Shown piece after piece: positions 37,423 through 45,238 of a stretch of 64,000 nt of DNA. Below the pieces are notes generated by a model. The model searched no databases, was not told the origin of the DNA, and saw only the letters and a program-made list of their open reading frames with translations. Source of the DNA: Anaerolineaceae bacterium (GTDB lineage: Bacteria > Chloroflexota > Anaerolineae > Anaerolineales > Anaerolineaceae); assembly GCA_029975475.1 (NCBI GenBank), contig JARKPB010000008.1, positions 558,001-622,000 on the forward strand, written 5' to 3'. Made by a program: the position numbers and the translations under genes. Numbering within the stretch: position 1 is the stretch's first letter; every line of letters starts with the position of its first letter.

Positions 37423-38892
37423 ATGGTGAAGAATATCTTGATCCTGTCTTTCGTATCTGTTTTCATCCTGGCTGGCTGCGCCCAGCCGCTGCAGAACGAT
37501 CCAACCCCGCTGGCAGCGCCGCCTACCGCTGCAGCTACTGCGCTGGTCTCGCCAGAAACGCCAACCCCGGATTTTACAGCCACCCCTGAGACGCTCGCAA
37601 TTCCTCAAACGGGGATTCAATATGATTTCGACCTGACAATTGATTATTATAGCCATAATGTCGATGTCCGGCAAAAGATCGCGTTCACCAATAATACCGG
37701 CGATACCCTCGATGATCTGGTGCTGTTGGTTTACCCCGCTTTGTTCCCCGGCGCGTTTTCTTTGCAGTCTATCGAACTGAATGGACAGCCGTATCTCGCC
37801 TACCAGTTTGGAAATAAGCGCATCACCCTGCCGCTCCCCAGAGCATTGCCGCCCGGTGACCCGCTGACCGTTGACCTGAAGTACCGGATTAACCTGCCAG
37901 CCAGGGAAGGGACGTTTGGGTGGACGTCGCGTCAGACCAATCTGGGAAACTGGTTTCCCTTCATTCCCGCCTATCTGCCTGGAACCGGGTGGGTTGAACA
38001 TGACCCGTGGGTGGTTAATGATTTCCTGGTTGGGGAGTTTCTGGTATACCCCAGTGCAAATTACAGGGTTAACCTCCGCATGGTTGACGGTCAGGAAAAC
38101 GTGGTTGTCGCGGCACCTGCGGTTGAAACTGCCGCGAGCGGCGGCAAATATTATGAATTAGACCAGGCGCGGACTTTTACGCTGTCGCTGAGCGACCAAT
38201 TCCAGATGACCGAGCTGGCTGCCAACGGGGTCACAATCCGTTCTTATTACTTCAGCGAACATGCTTATGCCGGCTCAGAAGTCGTAAAACTCGCGGCGAA
38301 AGCATTGGACGTGTTCTCGCAGCGCTTTGGAGCCTATCCGCGGACCAGTTTGACGGTTGTGGAGGCGGATTTTTTGCACGGGATGGAATTTGACGGGCTG
38401 TTTTTCCTCAGTCGGGGATTTTACGGCTTTTACGACGGCGGCGCACAAAATAATCTGACCATAATCACCGCCCATGAAACTGCCCACCAGTGGTTTTTCA
38501 GTATGGTGCACAATGACCAGGCTCTGGAACCGTGGTTGGATGAGGCGTTGTGCACCTATTCAGAAAAAATATACTATGAAACCTATCATCCTGAACTGGT
38601 CGAGTGGTGGTGGAATAACCGTGTAAATTATTTCAATCCATCGGGGAAAATAAATATCCGCATCTATGACGCGGCCAGTTACGAAGATTACCGGGATACA
38701 GTTTACCTTAACGGCGCAAAATATTTTGAAGAGCTGCGTCAGGCGATCGGAGATGATGCGTTTTTCCATTTTCTAAAAGTCTATGTCGAGCAAAATCGAA
38801 ATCGAATCGCCAACCGCCAGATTTTCTTTAATTTATTAGATTCCGTAACCGATGTGAATACCAGCAGCCTTACTCAAAAGTATTTCAAGTGA
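37423..38892 (+). CDS. M1-family metallopeptidase-like lipoprotein
   Basis: 489 aa. Signal peptide with lipobox (VSVFILAGCAQ) then a Pro/Thr-rich linker (residues about 22-60), so it is anchored outside the membrane. An immunoglobulin-like N-terminal domain (YDFDLTIDYYSHNVDVRQKIAFTNN) is typical of M1 enzymes. The zinc site is HETAHQW (HExxH, about residue 351) with the downstream Glu in DEALCTYSE. It should cleave peptides at the cell surface. It lacks the usual GAMEN exopeptidase motif; the matching place reads HGMEFDG. Confidence 0.82.
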   Translation: MVKNILILSFVSVFILAGCAQPLQNDPTPLAAPPTAAATALVSPETPTPDFTATPETLAIPQTGIQYDFDLTIDYYSHNVDVRQKIAFTNNTGDTLDDLVLLVYPALFPGAFSLQSIELNGQPYLAYQFGNKRITLPLPRALPPGDPLTVDLKYRINLPAREGTFGWTSRQTNLGNWFPFIPAYLPGTGWVEHDPWVVNDFLVGEFLVYPSANYRVNLRMVDGQENVVVAAPAVETAASGGKYYELDQARTFTLSLSDQFQMTELAANGVTIRSYYFSEHAYAGSEVVKLAAKALDVFSQRFGAYPRTSLTVVEADFLHGMEFDGLFFLSRGFYGFYDGGAQNNLTIITAHETAHQWFFSMVHNDQALEPWLDEALCTYSEKIYYETYHPELVEWWWNNRVNYFNPSGKINIRIYDAASYEDYRDTVYLNGAKYFEELRQAIGDDAFFHFLKVYVEQNRNRIANRQIFFNLLDSVTDVNTSSLTQKYFK

Positions 38893-38906
38893 AAAGGAAA
38901 TAAAAA

Positions 38907-39263
38907 ATGACCGATCTGCCTTCCACCTGTGCGGGTTGCGGGGCCGGGCTGGGTCCCCGGGATATCGTCTGCCCGTATTGCGGTCAAAAAACCGGAATCC
39001 TTCCAGATGAGTTGAGCAACGACGGATTCAGCCGTTTGCCAGAATCCGATCTCCCGGAAGCGCCGCCGGCTCAACCTTCCTCCCAGTCGGAAGAAGTGCG
39101 GCAGATGATCGAAAGCCTGCCCCAGACTGCCTGGCTGAGAACCGGAAAACCTCAGGCTGCCTTTAATAAAATCTGGAAATACGGGGTGATCCTGTTGATC
39201 GTGTTGTTTTTCCTGTGCATCAGCTGTGTCATGCTCACGATCCTGCTGACGGCGAGAAATTGA
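38907..39263 (+). CDS. Zinc-ribbon membrane protein
   Basis: 118 aa. The N-terminal CAGCGAGLGPRDIVCPYCG is a CxxC...CxxC zinc ribbon, followed by a polar linker and one C-terminal membrane helix (YGVILLIVLFFLCISCVMLTILL). AAGGAAATAA precedes the ATG. It lies 14 bases after the peptidase gene and is the last host gene before the prophage. Function unknown. Confidence 0.75.
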   Translation: MTDLPSTCAGCGAGLGPRDIVCPYCGQKTGILPDELSNDGFSRLPESDLPEAPPAQPSSQSEEVRQMIESLPQTAWLRTGKPQAAFNKIWKYGVILLIVLFFLCISCVMLTILLTARN

Positions 39264-39577
<314 letters not shown>

Positions 39578-39734
39578 GAAGTCACAAACAGGCAGCAACT
39601 ATAGGCGGATTGCTATAAAAAATCGCAGGACAAAGCGGTCTAAGGTTGGCATTTTCAAAGTGTGAAGCAAGCGGTCTACAGTTTATTTTTTTCTGCTCTT
39701 GTATGCAGAAAACTGAATAGAACATAAGTTCTGT
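39578..39734. other. Left end of the prophage, non-coding, with a direct repeat
   Basis: AAGCGGTCTA occurs at 39633-39642 and 39669-39678, starts 36 bp apart, in the same orientation. The place, just inside attL, is where integrase arm-type sites usually lie. No gene is visible. Confidence 0.4.
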
Positions 39735-40109
39735 TTACCCTTTTAAAACACTTCGAGCCGGATCAACCCGGCTCTTTTTGATGTTGGTGCTGCGGCGTTC
39801 GGCTTTGAAGCGCAGGAGGTCAAGAATTTCCTGGCGTTCCTGCGGGGATAACTGGGACAGCAGGTGGAAGAATTCCTCTTGATACTCAGTATCCTCATCC
39901 ACCGGTGGCAAGAGGCCGGCGGCGCGAAAGACGGTTTCGGGCGGTAGATTCAGCGCGTGGGCGATGGCAAGACAGGTTTCTGCATCTGGATTTCTGACTT
40001 GGTTAATCAAATTGCTTATTCCTCCACGCGTTATGCCACTAGCCCTGGCTAAATCTGCCTGGGTCATCCCACGTTGCCGTAATTGTTCAATAAGCCATGA
40101 AGAAAACAT
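39735..40109 (-). CDS. XRE-family phage repressor
   Basis: 124 aa. The N-terminal helix-turn-helix (LIEQLRQRGMTQADLARASGITRGGISNLINQVRNPDAETCLAIAHAL) is of the XRE/CI type. There is no peptidase domain, so it is a short repressor. It is the only leftward phage gene seen near the left end and faces the early genes, the normal place for a lysogeny repressor. The start could be 40109 or 40127; neither has a ribosome site. Its coding region holds the first TACTCAGTA palindrome (39883). Confidence 0.85.
   Translation of the reverse strand: MFSSWLIEQLRQRGMTQADLARASGITRGGISNLINQVRNPDAETCLAIAHALNLPPETVFRAAGLLPPVDEDTEYQEEFFHLLSQLSPQERQEILDLLRFKAERRSTNIKKSRVDPARSVLKG
39755..39779 (+). terminator. Rightward terminator inside the 3' end of the repressor gene
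   Basis: GAGCCGG/CCGGCTC with a short loop, followed by TTTTT. It points into the prophage and would stop transcription arriving from the host side. Confidence 0.6.
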
Positions 40110-40119
40110 GTTCACAATT

Positions 40120-40209
40120 GAATACATTTTGACACAGAAGTTGTATTCTCAGGAAAGCAATGAGATTACAGTACTTGACAATTCGTGTTATGCATACTAC
40201 AATGTATTC
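40120..40209. promoter_or_regulatory. Candidate repressor operators (three GAATACA half-sites)
   Basis: GAATACA at 40120-40126 and its complement TGTATTC at 40142-40148 and 40203-40209. The third copy starts at the last base of the -10 box of the early promoter; the first covers the repressor start. This layout suits a CI-like control region. Confidence 0.5.
40175..40203 (+). promoter_or_regulatory. Early rightward promoter
   Basis: TTGACA (40175-40180), a 17-base spacer and TACAAT (40198-40203). It drives the early phage genes and overlaps a GAATACA half-site. Confidence 0.8.
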
Positions 40210-40251
40210 ATACGAAAACACAATGTTATCGTAAATAAGCAAGGAGGAACA

Positions 40252-40383
40252 ATGAACAGCACATTTTTTGATTTCAGTGGCAAGACGTTTCAAATCAATC
40301 TCGGCTTCGGCCTACTTGTTATCTGGAAAACCTACCGCTGGCGCGTTGCCCTGCATGTGGGACACCGGCGGTTTTCTATCTAA
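40252..40383 (+). CDS. Small phage protein, 43 aa
   Basis: MNSTFFDFSGKTFQINLGFG is followed by a hydrophobic stretch (LLVIWKTYRW) and a basic end. A perfect AAGGAGG at 40241-40247 supports translation. It is the first gene after the early promoter. No family recognised; a small membrane-interacting or antirepressor role is only a guess. Confidence 0.55.
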   Translation: MNSTFFDFSGKTFQINLGFGLLVIWKTYRWRVALHVGHRRFSI

Positions 40384-40392
40384 GGAGGACAA

Positions 40393-40602
40393 ATGGCAGA
40401 CGTATTCATGAATGTGCGAATTGAAGAGGAAGATGCGCGGATGTTGGAACGGATGATGGCAGAAGACTACATCGATAACCGTTCCATGTTCGTTAGGAAA
40501 CTCATCCGCCAGGAGTGGGCGCGCCGCTACTCGCGGCCGAACCCGGCTATCTCGGTGGCGGATGCAATGCTGGCTGGAAAGGAAATCGGCAATGAAGCGT
40601 AA
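40393..40602 (+). CDS. Ribbon-helix-helix-like small DNA-binding protein
   Basis: 69 aa. DVFMNVRIEEEDARMLERMMAEDYIDNRSMFVRKLIRQEW has the strand-helix-helix layout of CopG/Arc repressors. AAGGAGGA lies upstream of ATG 40393. Such proteins bind short palindromes as dimers, so it is a candidate reader of the TACTSAGTA sites; this is inference only. The next gene overlaps its end. Confidence 0.6.
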   Translation: MADVFMNVRIEEEDARMLERMMAEDYIDNRSMFVRKLIRQEWARRYSRPNPAISVADAMLAGKEIGNEA

Positions 40603-40705
40603 GTACCGCATTTGGGACGGCTCCCGTACTGAGTATTTTGCATGGCTGACTGACTCCGAGGCCGCAGGTCTGCGGCGGCAAGGGTTTTATGTAATCCCAG
40701 TATAG
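40592..40705 (+). CDS. Small phage protein, 37 aa
   Basis: MKRKYRIWDGSRTEYFAWLT, then DSEAAGLRRQGFYVIPV. It overlaps the previous gene by 11 bases and contains a TACTGAGTA copy (40627) coding for R-T-E-Y. AAGGAAAT precedes it. No family recognised. Confidence 0.5.
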   Translation: MKRKYRIWDGSRTEYFAWLTDSEAAGLRRQGFYVIPV

Positions 40706-40714
40706 GAGGCAAGC

Positions 40715-41032
40715 GTGATTTGCGAAATTCGGCTGGATTACGGTGTGATTACGGCGGTTTTGCTCGGGCTGTTGCTGTTCGGCATCGGCTACAACGCGCT
40801 GGTAGCCTGGCTGGAACGGCGCGGGTACACGGAAGGATACTTGAGCCTGATCGTGGCACTCGGCGTGGCGATGACACTGGCGGGCGTTGCAGTACTGAGT
40901 ATCCAGGCTGCGCTGCTGGCACTGGGCGCGTTTTGTGCCACCGGCACACCGATGATCATCGGGTCCATTACCCGATATTTGAAGGCACGCGATGAAGCCA
41001 AGCGCGTCATGCTGGACGAGGTTAAGCAATGA
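40715..41032 (+). CDS. Small phage membrane protein
   Basis: 105 aa with three hydrophobic segments (VITAVLLGLLLFGIGYNAL; SLIVALGVAMTLAGVAVLSI; ALLALGAFCATGTPMIIGSI). It starts at GTG 40715 after TAGGAGG and its stop overlaps the next start (ATGA). A TACTGAGTA at 40893 codes V-L-S-I. Function unknown. Confidence 0.65.
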   Translation: MICEIRLDYGVITAVLLGLLLFGIGYNALVAWLERRGYTEGYLSLIVALGVAMTLAGVAVLSIQAALLALGAFCATGTPMIIGSITRYLKARDEAKRVMLDEVKQ

Positions 41033-41238
41033 CCAAACCGCGTGAGTGGCCCAATTCCGCGAAGGAAGCGCGGGACAGAAGCGCCGAGGAAGCCATCTGC
41101 GCTTTGAGAGCCATCGAGCCGCTTTTGGAAAAGGAGGTGACAGAGACAGAGAAAATCAGACGGCTGGCAATTGCGATGAACGCTTTGCAAACGATTTTGC
41201 GCCTGCTGGAACGAGAGGGCGCACAGACAAGACCATGA
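41029..41238 (+). CDS. Small phage protein, 69 aa
   Basis: MTKPREWPNSAKEARDRSAE, then a helical, charged part (AICALRAIEPLLEKEVTETEKIRRLAIAMNALQTILRLLE). The start overlaps the upstream stop, so it is translationally coupled. No family recognised; the predicted helices suggest a coiled coil. Confidence 0.55.
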   Translation: MTKPREWPNSAKEARDRSAEEAICALRAIEPLLEKEVTETEKIRRLAIAMNALQTILRLLEREGAQTRP

Positions 41239-41331
41239 CTGAACTTAAAGAAAAAACCGCTCTGCGCGGGAGCGGTGTTGGTGAAAGAGCGGAAACTCTT
41301 TACATCTTTATTTTACCAGAAAGGAAAAGAA

Positions 41332-42063
41332 ATGACTACTCAAAATTGTGTTGATCCGTGGGACGCCGCAGAACAGGCTAAAGAGCTTCAATTTTCAAAC
41401 ATCATCTGGGGTCAGTGCGAGGCAAAGTCGTGGTGGTGCGTGCTGGAAAAGGGCATAGGCAAGGTGGAATTTGATCCGCAGGTGCACAGCCCAGATCAAC
41501 AGCGCACGGCGATTGATATTATCATCCACCCGCTCACCGACATGGGCCTGACTTTCGACCTGGCGCGCAACATGATCGCAGAAAGCCGTGAATGGGCATC
41601 ATTTGTTCTGCCCAGCATCCGTGACCTGGGGGTTTCGCCGAAAGAAATCAACGGCAAATGGGTCAAAGTGCAGACGGTTCCGGTGACGGATAAAGCCAGC
41701 AACCCGGTTACTTACACTGATTCCAATGGTGCGGTCAAAGAGAAAACCACCATTAAATTCCTGGCGGTCTTCCCGAATGAGGAGGCGTGCCGCGCTGACT
41801 ATCTGGCGAATTCCGGTAAAGTTCCCCAGCCGGATACTCAGTATGCGGGGGGCAACGGCAACAGCAATGGAAACCAGGAACGCGATACGGCACTGAAGTT
41901 CCTGAAAGTTTACGTGGAAAACGCCTGCCGCGGACAATCCGATCTGCAAGCGATTCGATCCCAGCTGGCTACTCAGCTGGCGCAGCAGCCGTTGATTTCG
42001 AAATACTTCACGGTGGACAGCCCGGAAGTTGTTCAAATGATTGCAAATAATATGAGCAAGTAG
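41332..42063 (+). CDS. Phage early protein of unknown function
   Basis: 243 aa. ATG 41332 follows AAGGAAAAG; an in-frame upstream start has no ribosome site. SNIIWGQCEAKSWWCVLEKG and RTAIDIIIHPLTDMGLTFDLARNMIAESREWASFVLPSIRDL are distinctive, and a Gly/Asn linker (GGNGNSNGNQ) precedes a helical C-terminal part. Its place before the ERCC4 nuclease suggests a replication or recombination accessory role. The spacer upstream holds a small hairpin (ACCGCTC/GAGCGGT). The palindrome at 41835 codes D-T-Q-Y. Confidence 0.6.
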   Translation: MTTQNCVDPWDAAEQAKELQFSNIIWGQCEAKSWWCVLEKGIGKVEFDPQVHSPDQQRTAIDIIIHPLTDMGLTFDLARNMIAESREWASFVLPSIRDLGVSPKEINGKWVKVQTVPVTDKASNPVTYTDSNGAVKEKTTIKFLAVFPNEEACRADYLANSGKVPQPDTQYAGGNGNSNGNQERDTALKFLKVYVENACRGQSDLQAIRSQLATQLAQQPLISKYFTVDSPEVVQMIANNMSK

Positions 42064-42073
42064 AGGCGGCCGC

Positions 42074-42241
42074 ATGGATATTACCTACTGGATTCCAGAC
42101 TATGATGAACTGGATTTTGACTTTACTCCGCCAGATCCAGAGGACGAAATCGCAGACAGGGAAAAAGAACGGCTTTTCGATGAGCTATGCGTGCTGATCG
42201 ACAGCGGTGCATTTGATCCGGATAACGAAGTACCGTATTAG
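42074..42241 (+). CDS. Small acidic phage protein, 55 aa
   Basis: MDITYWIPDYDELDFDFTPP, then DPEDEIADREKERLFDELCVLIDSG. It is strongly acidic, as are DNA-mimic or antirestriction proteins, but composition alone does not prove this. GAGG lies just upstream of ATG 42074. It ends 14 bases before a tRNA-like element. Confidence 0.5.
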   Translation: MDITYWIPDYDELDFDFTPPDPEDEIADREKERLFDELCVLIDSGAFDPDNEVPY

Positions 42242-42255
42242 GATGATCCATTAAC

Positions 42256-42347
42256 GGCGGGCGGTGTGGTGGGAACACGCGGGCCGGAAAGACAGGCGGC
42301 GCGAGTTAGCCTGACAACCCTGACCAGGTTCGAATCCTGGCCCGCCA
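42256..42347 (+). ncRNA. tRNA-like element 1 (non-canonical)
   Basis: GGCGGG at the 5' end pairs with CCCGCC at 42341-42346; a T-arm CCAGG-TTCGAAT-CCTGG is perfect. A hairpin GTGTG-GTGGGAA-CACGC (42264-42280) sits where the D-arm would be, and CAGGC/GCCTG form a middle stem with an 11-base loop. No normal 7-base anticodon loop with T33 can be drawn, so it is not an ordinary tRNA. It lies in a gap between phage genes on the coding strand. Confidence 0.5.
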
Positions 42348-42470
42348 ATTCGCCTGGAGTGGCGACCCAGGTGGTCCATCTTCCTCCTTTTTGGAACGGG
42401 CGGGCGCGAGGCGCGTTGCGGATTACAGGTAATGCCAGACGCCTGCCCAAAAGGGAACAGGAGCAACACA

Positions 42471-43226
42471 ATGGCAATTTCAGCAATCATGATTGATCAA
42501 CGCGAGCCGGAGCACATCCGGCAACAATTTTCCGGTGCGGCAGTGACCCTGCTCGACACGGGCGATGCCTGGGTTGCGTGTGACGACGGGCATATTCTGC
42601 TCATCGAGCGAAAGACCAGCGATGACCTGCTCAACAGCCTGCGAGACGGCAGGCTGCTGGAACAAATCAGCCGCCTGGTCAACGACCGCATCAATCAGCA
42701 ATTGCAGGGGAAATCCCAAACGTACTGGCCATACCTGATCATCACCGGGACACTCAGCCCGGACCGCAACAACAAAGCCTACACCGGACGCGAAACCGGC
42801 TGGGCATGGAACGCAGTGCAGGGGGCGTTACTGACCGTTCAGGAAATGGGATGTTACATCGTCCACTGCCCCTCAGATACTGAGTATGCCAACGCCATCA
42901 AAATGCTCGGCAATCGCGATAGGAAAGAAGTCATTGACATTCTTCCTCAGAAAGAAGCCTTGCTGGTAGACGCAAAGTCCGTGTTCCTGATGGGCCTTCC
43001 GGGCATCGGCTTGGAGCGGGCGCGGCAGATTCTGGAGTGGAGCGGCGGTATTCTGGCACACGCGTTGATCGGGTTGACGGACCTTGAGGTGAAATCGCCG
43101 CTCGGCGAAGTCTCACGCCAGAAAATTCGCAGTTTTTTGGGATTGCGGGAACAGCAAACGCTGGAGTTTGTTTTTGATGACAAAGAAAAGTTAATTATTG
43201 AGGAAAAGGAGAAAGCAAATGTTTAA
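42471..43226 (+). CDS. ERCC4-type nuclease (XPF/Mus81-like) with helix-hairpin-helix
   Basis: 251 aa. MIDQREPEHIRQQF and LLIERKTSDDLLNSLRDGRLLEQI form the ERCC4 nuclease core with the ERKxxxD catalytic motif. The C-terminal LMGLPGIGLERARQILEWSGG is a helix-hairpin-helix DNA-binding motif. It should cut branched DNA such as flaps or junctions in phage recombination. ATG 42471 has AGGAGC upstream. It overlaps the next gene by eight bases. The palindrome at 42878 codes D-T-E-Y. Confidence 0.82.
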   Translation: MAISAIMIDQREPEHIRQQFSGAAVTLLDTGDAWVACDDGHILLIERKTSDDLLNSLRDGRLLEQISRLVNDRINQQLQGKSQTYWPYLIITGTLSPDRNNKAYTGRETGWAWNAVQGALLTVQEMGCYIVHCPSDTEYANAIKMLGNRDRKEVIDILPQKEALLVDAKSVFLMGLPGIGLERARQILEWSGGILAHALIGLTDLEVKSPLGEVSRQKIRSFLGLREQQTLEFVFDDKEKLIIEEKEKANV

Positions 43227-44085
43227 ACCCGCACAAAAGCAACAATCGAAACTCAGAATGACGATTGACGGTCCAGCTGGTTCGGGAAAGACGTTTACAG
43301 CGCTACGATTTGCGCATGCGATTGCGGCGCGGTCGAACGGAAAGATTGCTGTTGTGGATACCGAACGCGGCAGCGCTTCGAAATATGTCGGGGAAACGCC
43401 GGACGGTGTGTCCTGGACATTCGATGTACTTGAGTTGACTCAATTCAGCCCGGAGCGTTATACCGAAGCCGTCTTCGCTGCCGGGCGCGCGGGATATTCC
43501 GTACTGGTCATTGACAGCCTGAGCCATGCCTGGGAAGGCACGGGCGGGGCGCTGGAAATCAAAGACAAAATTGCTGGATCAAGCAACGAAAATTCGTTCT
43601 CGGCTTGGCGGCATGTTACACCATTACACAATCGGATGATTGACGCAATTCTGCAATCACCACTGCATGTGATCACCACCATGCGCAGCCGCACCGAGTA
43701 TGTTCCGGAAATAACAAACGGGAAAATCACCGGCGTGCGGCGGGTAGGTCTTGCCCCGGTGCAGAGACCAGGAATGGAGTATGAGTTTGATTTGGTTTGT
43801 GATATGGACTGGGCGCATATTTTGACTGTCGCCAAATCGCGCTGCCCGCTGGTTGCGGACATGCAAGTTGAGAAACCAGGTCCAGAATTTATCAGCATTG
43901 TGCTGGACTGGTTAGAAGGAAAAGGCAGTCCGGTACCCGTCAAACCTGCACAAAAACCGCAAATTACGCTTGAGCAGTTGCTGGAACAGTTTGATGCCGA
44001 GGCAATTATGACTGCCAACGGCGGGAAAATCCCGGCGACGCAGGAAGAAGTTGAAATGGTCTTCGCGGTTCTCAAGGGAGCGTAA
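43219..44085 (+). CDS. Phage RecA-like/AAA_24 ATPase (possible Sak4-type recombinase)
   Basis: 288 aa. Walker A is GPAGSGKTFTALRFA and Walker B is SVLVIDSLSHAWEG. The fold and length fit the phage 'nucleotide-binding protein' group that includes Sak4-type single-strand annealing or exchange proteins. It lies between an ERCC4 nuclease and an Fe-S exonuclease-like gene, a recombination context. ATG 43219 follows AAGGAGAAA. A true recombinase role is inferred. Confidence 0.78.
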   Translation: MFKPAQKQQSKLRMTIDGPAGSGKTFTALRFAHAIAARSNGKIAVVDTERGSASKYVGETPDGVSWTFDVLELTQFSPERYTEAVFAAGRAGYSVLVIDSLSHAWEGTGGALEIKDKIAGSSNENSFSAWRHVTPLHNRMIDAILQSPLHVITTMRSRTEYVPEITNGKITGVRRVGLAPVQRPGMEYEFDLVCDMDWAHILTVAKSRCPLVADMQVEKPGPEFISIVLDWLEGKGSPVPVKPAQKPQITLEQLLEQFDAEAIMTANGGKIPATQEEVEMVFAVLKGA

Positions 44086-44087
44086 CA

Positions 44088-44849
44088 ATGATAGAGCATC
44101 TCAGTTACTCATCCATCAGCATGTATCTGGACTGCCCGGAAGCCTGGCGGCGGAAATATATTGCCGGTGAGCCGACTAAAAAGACCAGCGCGCTGGCTTT
44201 CGGCAGCGCCTTCCACGGCACGGTAGAACGCATCGTGCAGGGTGAAGCGGCTAACCTGACAAACGTATGGAGTGAAGAATTCAATAAAGCATTTGGAGAG
44301 GGCGGTGTTACTCTGGACGATGATGAATTGCCCGAACAGCACTATAACGAGGGCATCCGCATACTGAGTAACAATGATGTGCAATCTGCATTAACTGCGA
44401 TTAAGCCGCGCCATGACAGTTCCGGGGCAATGATCGAGCGCAAAGTGGAACTAAGCATACCGGGTGTTCCGGTTCCGGTGATCGGATTTATTGATATCAT
44501 CCTTGAAGACGGTACACCGGCGGATATAAAAACGTCCGCAAAGTCGTGGACGCAGGATCAGGCGAATAACAGCCTGCAAACTCTGTTTTACATTGCTGCG
44601 CTCAACCAGGCGGGTATGGAAGTCAACTGGCGGTTCAAGCATTTTGTTTTCGTCAAAACCAAAACACCCCAGGTTCAGGTTCTGGAACACGGCCACAAAC
44701 CGGGAGAACTGTTTTTTCTGTTTGAAATGATCAAGCGGGTATGGGAAGGCATCAGCAAGGAATACTTCCCGCTAAATCCCACTACCTGGCGATGCGGTCC
44801 AAAGTACTGCGATTTTTACAGCGCGTGCCGGGGACGGTATCTGGCGTAG
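44088..44849 (+). CDS. PD-(D/E)XK nuclease, RecB/Cas4-like with Fe-S cysteines
   Basis: 253 aa. LSYSSISMYLDCPEAWRRKYI is the usual start of RecB-family nucleases with the first Cys. PVIGFIDIILEDGTPADIKTS holds the D...DxK active site. The C-terminal RCGPKYCDFYSACRG adds three Cys, together enough for the 4Fe-4S cluster of AddB/Cas4 proteins. It should resect DNA 5' ends for the neighbouring ATPase. The palindrome at 44362 codes R-I-L-S, using the rare ATA codon. Confidence 0.85.
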   Translation: MIEHLSYSSISMYLDCPEAWRRKYIAGEPTKKTSALAFGSAFHGTVERIVQGEAANLTNVWSEEFNKAFGEGGVTLDDDELPEQHYNEGIRILSNNDVQSALTAIKPRHDSSGAMIERKVELSIPGVPVPVIGFIDIILEDGTPADIKTSAKSWTQDQANNSLQTLFYIAALNQAGMEVNWRFKHFVFVKTKTPQVQVLEHGHKPGELFFLFEMIKRVWEGISKEYFPLNPTTWRCGPKYCDFYSACRGRYLA

Positions 44850-44874
44850 AAGTATCTTTGGTAAAGGAGCCAAG

Positions 44875-45012
44875 ATGAAACTTTTTCAGTGCAAATTTGA
44901 AACGGATGTCCTTGGGGTGTATTTGACACCGCTGATTGGCCTGTCCAGGGTAAATGGAAAGTGGTCCTTCTGGATCGGCTGGTTATTCTGGCTGTTTACG
45001 ATCACTTTCTAG
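44875..45012 (+). CDS. Small phage protein with a C-terminal membrane helix, 45 aa
   Basis: MKLFQCKFETDVLGVYLTPL, then WSFWIGWLFWLFTITF at the end, which is strongly hydrophobic. AAAGGAGCC precedes the ATG. It sits between the nuclease gene and a tRNA-like element. Function unknown. Confidence 0.5.
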   Translation: MKLFQCKFETDVLGVYLTPLIGLSRVNGKWSFWIGWLFWLFTITF

Positions 45013-45028
45013 GTAGACATGCAACATG

Positions 45029-45103
45029 TGGCGGCGGCGTGGTGGGAACACGCACGTTCTGGGATGAAAGACTCTCACAATCGGGTTCAAATCCCGACCG
45101 CCA
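45029..45103 (+). ncRNA. tRNA-like element 2 (non-canonical)
   Basis: 75 bases, tRNA-sized. TGGCGG pairs with CCGCCA at the 3' end; the T-arm is TCGGG-TTCAAAT-CCCGA. A hairpin GCGTG-GTGGGAA-CACGC (45037-45053) has the same 7-base loop and 3' strand as element 1. A possible anticodon arm GTTCT-GGGATGA-AAGAC has one mismatch and lacks T33. It may be a decayed or modified phage tRNA. Confidence 0.5.
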
Positions 45104-45238
45104 ATCATACCGTAATTTAGACGAGCATACCCAGTGATCTGGGCGCATCCTGGAATGCGTAGCGGGGCCGGAGTCCAGGCAACCCGGCTGCGTTGGAGAT
45201 CAACCGCACGGCACAACCGAAGGCGATATCGAGGAACT
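45104..45238 (+). other. Leader before the J-domain gene
   Basis: Non-coding on the evidence of the downstream start. It contains CCCAG-TGAT-CTGGG and further GC-rich complementary segments, so it may be structured RNA. No known riboswitch consensus recognised. Confidence 0.35.

Noticed and set aside
37393-38001. Long open frame on the minus strand across the start of the M1-like lipoprotein gene
   Set aside because: Its protein looks like antisense of a signal peptide and Pro/Thr linker region; the plus-strand gene has a promoter, lipobox and HExxH site.
39578-40109. Integrase gene near the left prophage end
   Set aside because: No tyrosine or serine recombinase motif is seen in any frame; only the repressor gene is present. 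It is expected beyond the right edge.
41257-41276. Terminator before the gene at 41332
   Set aside because: The ACCGCTC/GAGCGGT hairpin has no T-run and lies within a run of co-directional early genes.
42256-42347. Ordinary tRNA gene
   Set aside because: T-arm and acceptor pairing are good but the length between D-like and T arms and the missing T33 anticodon loop do not fit.
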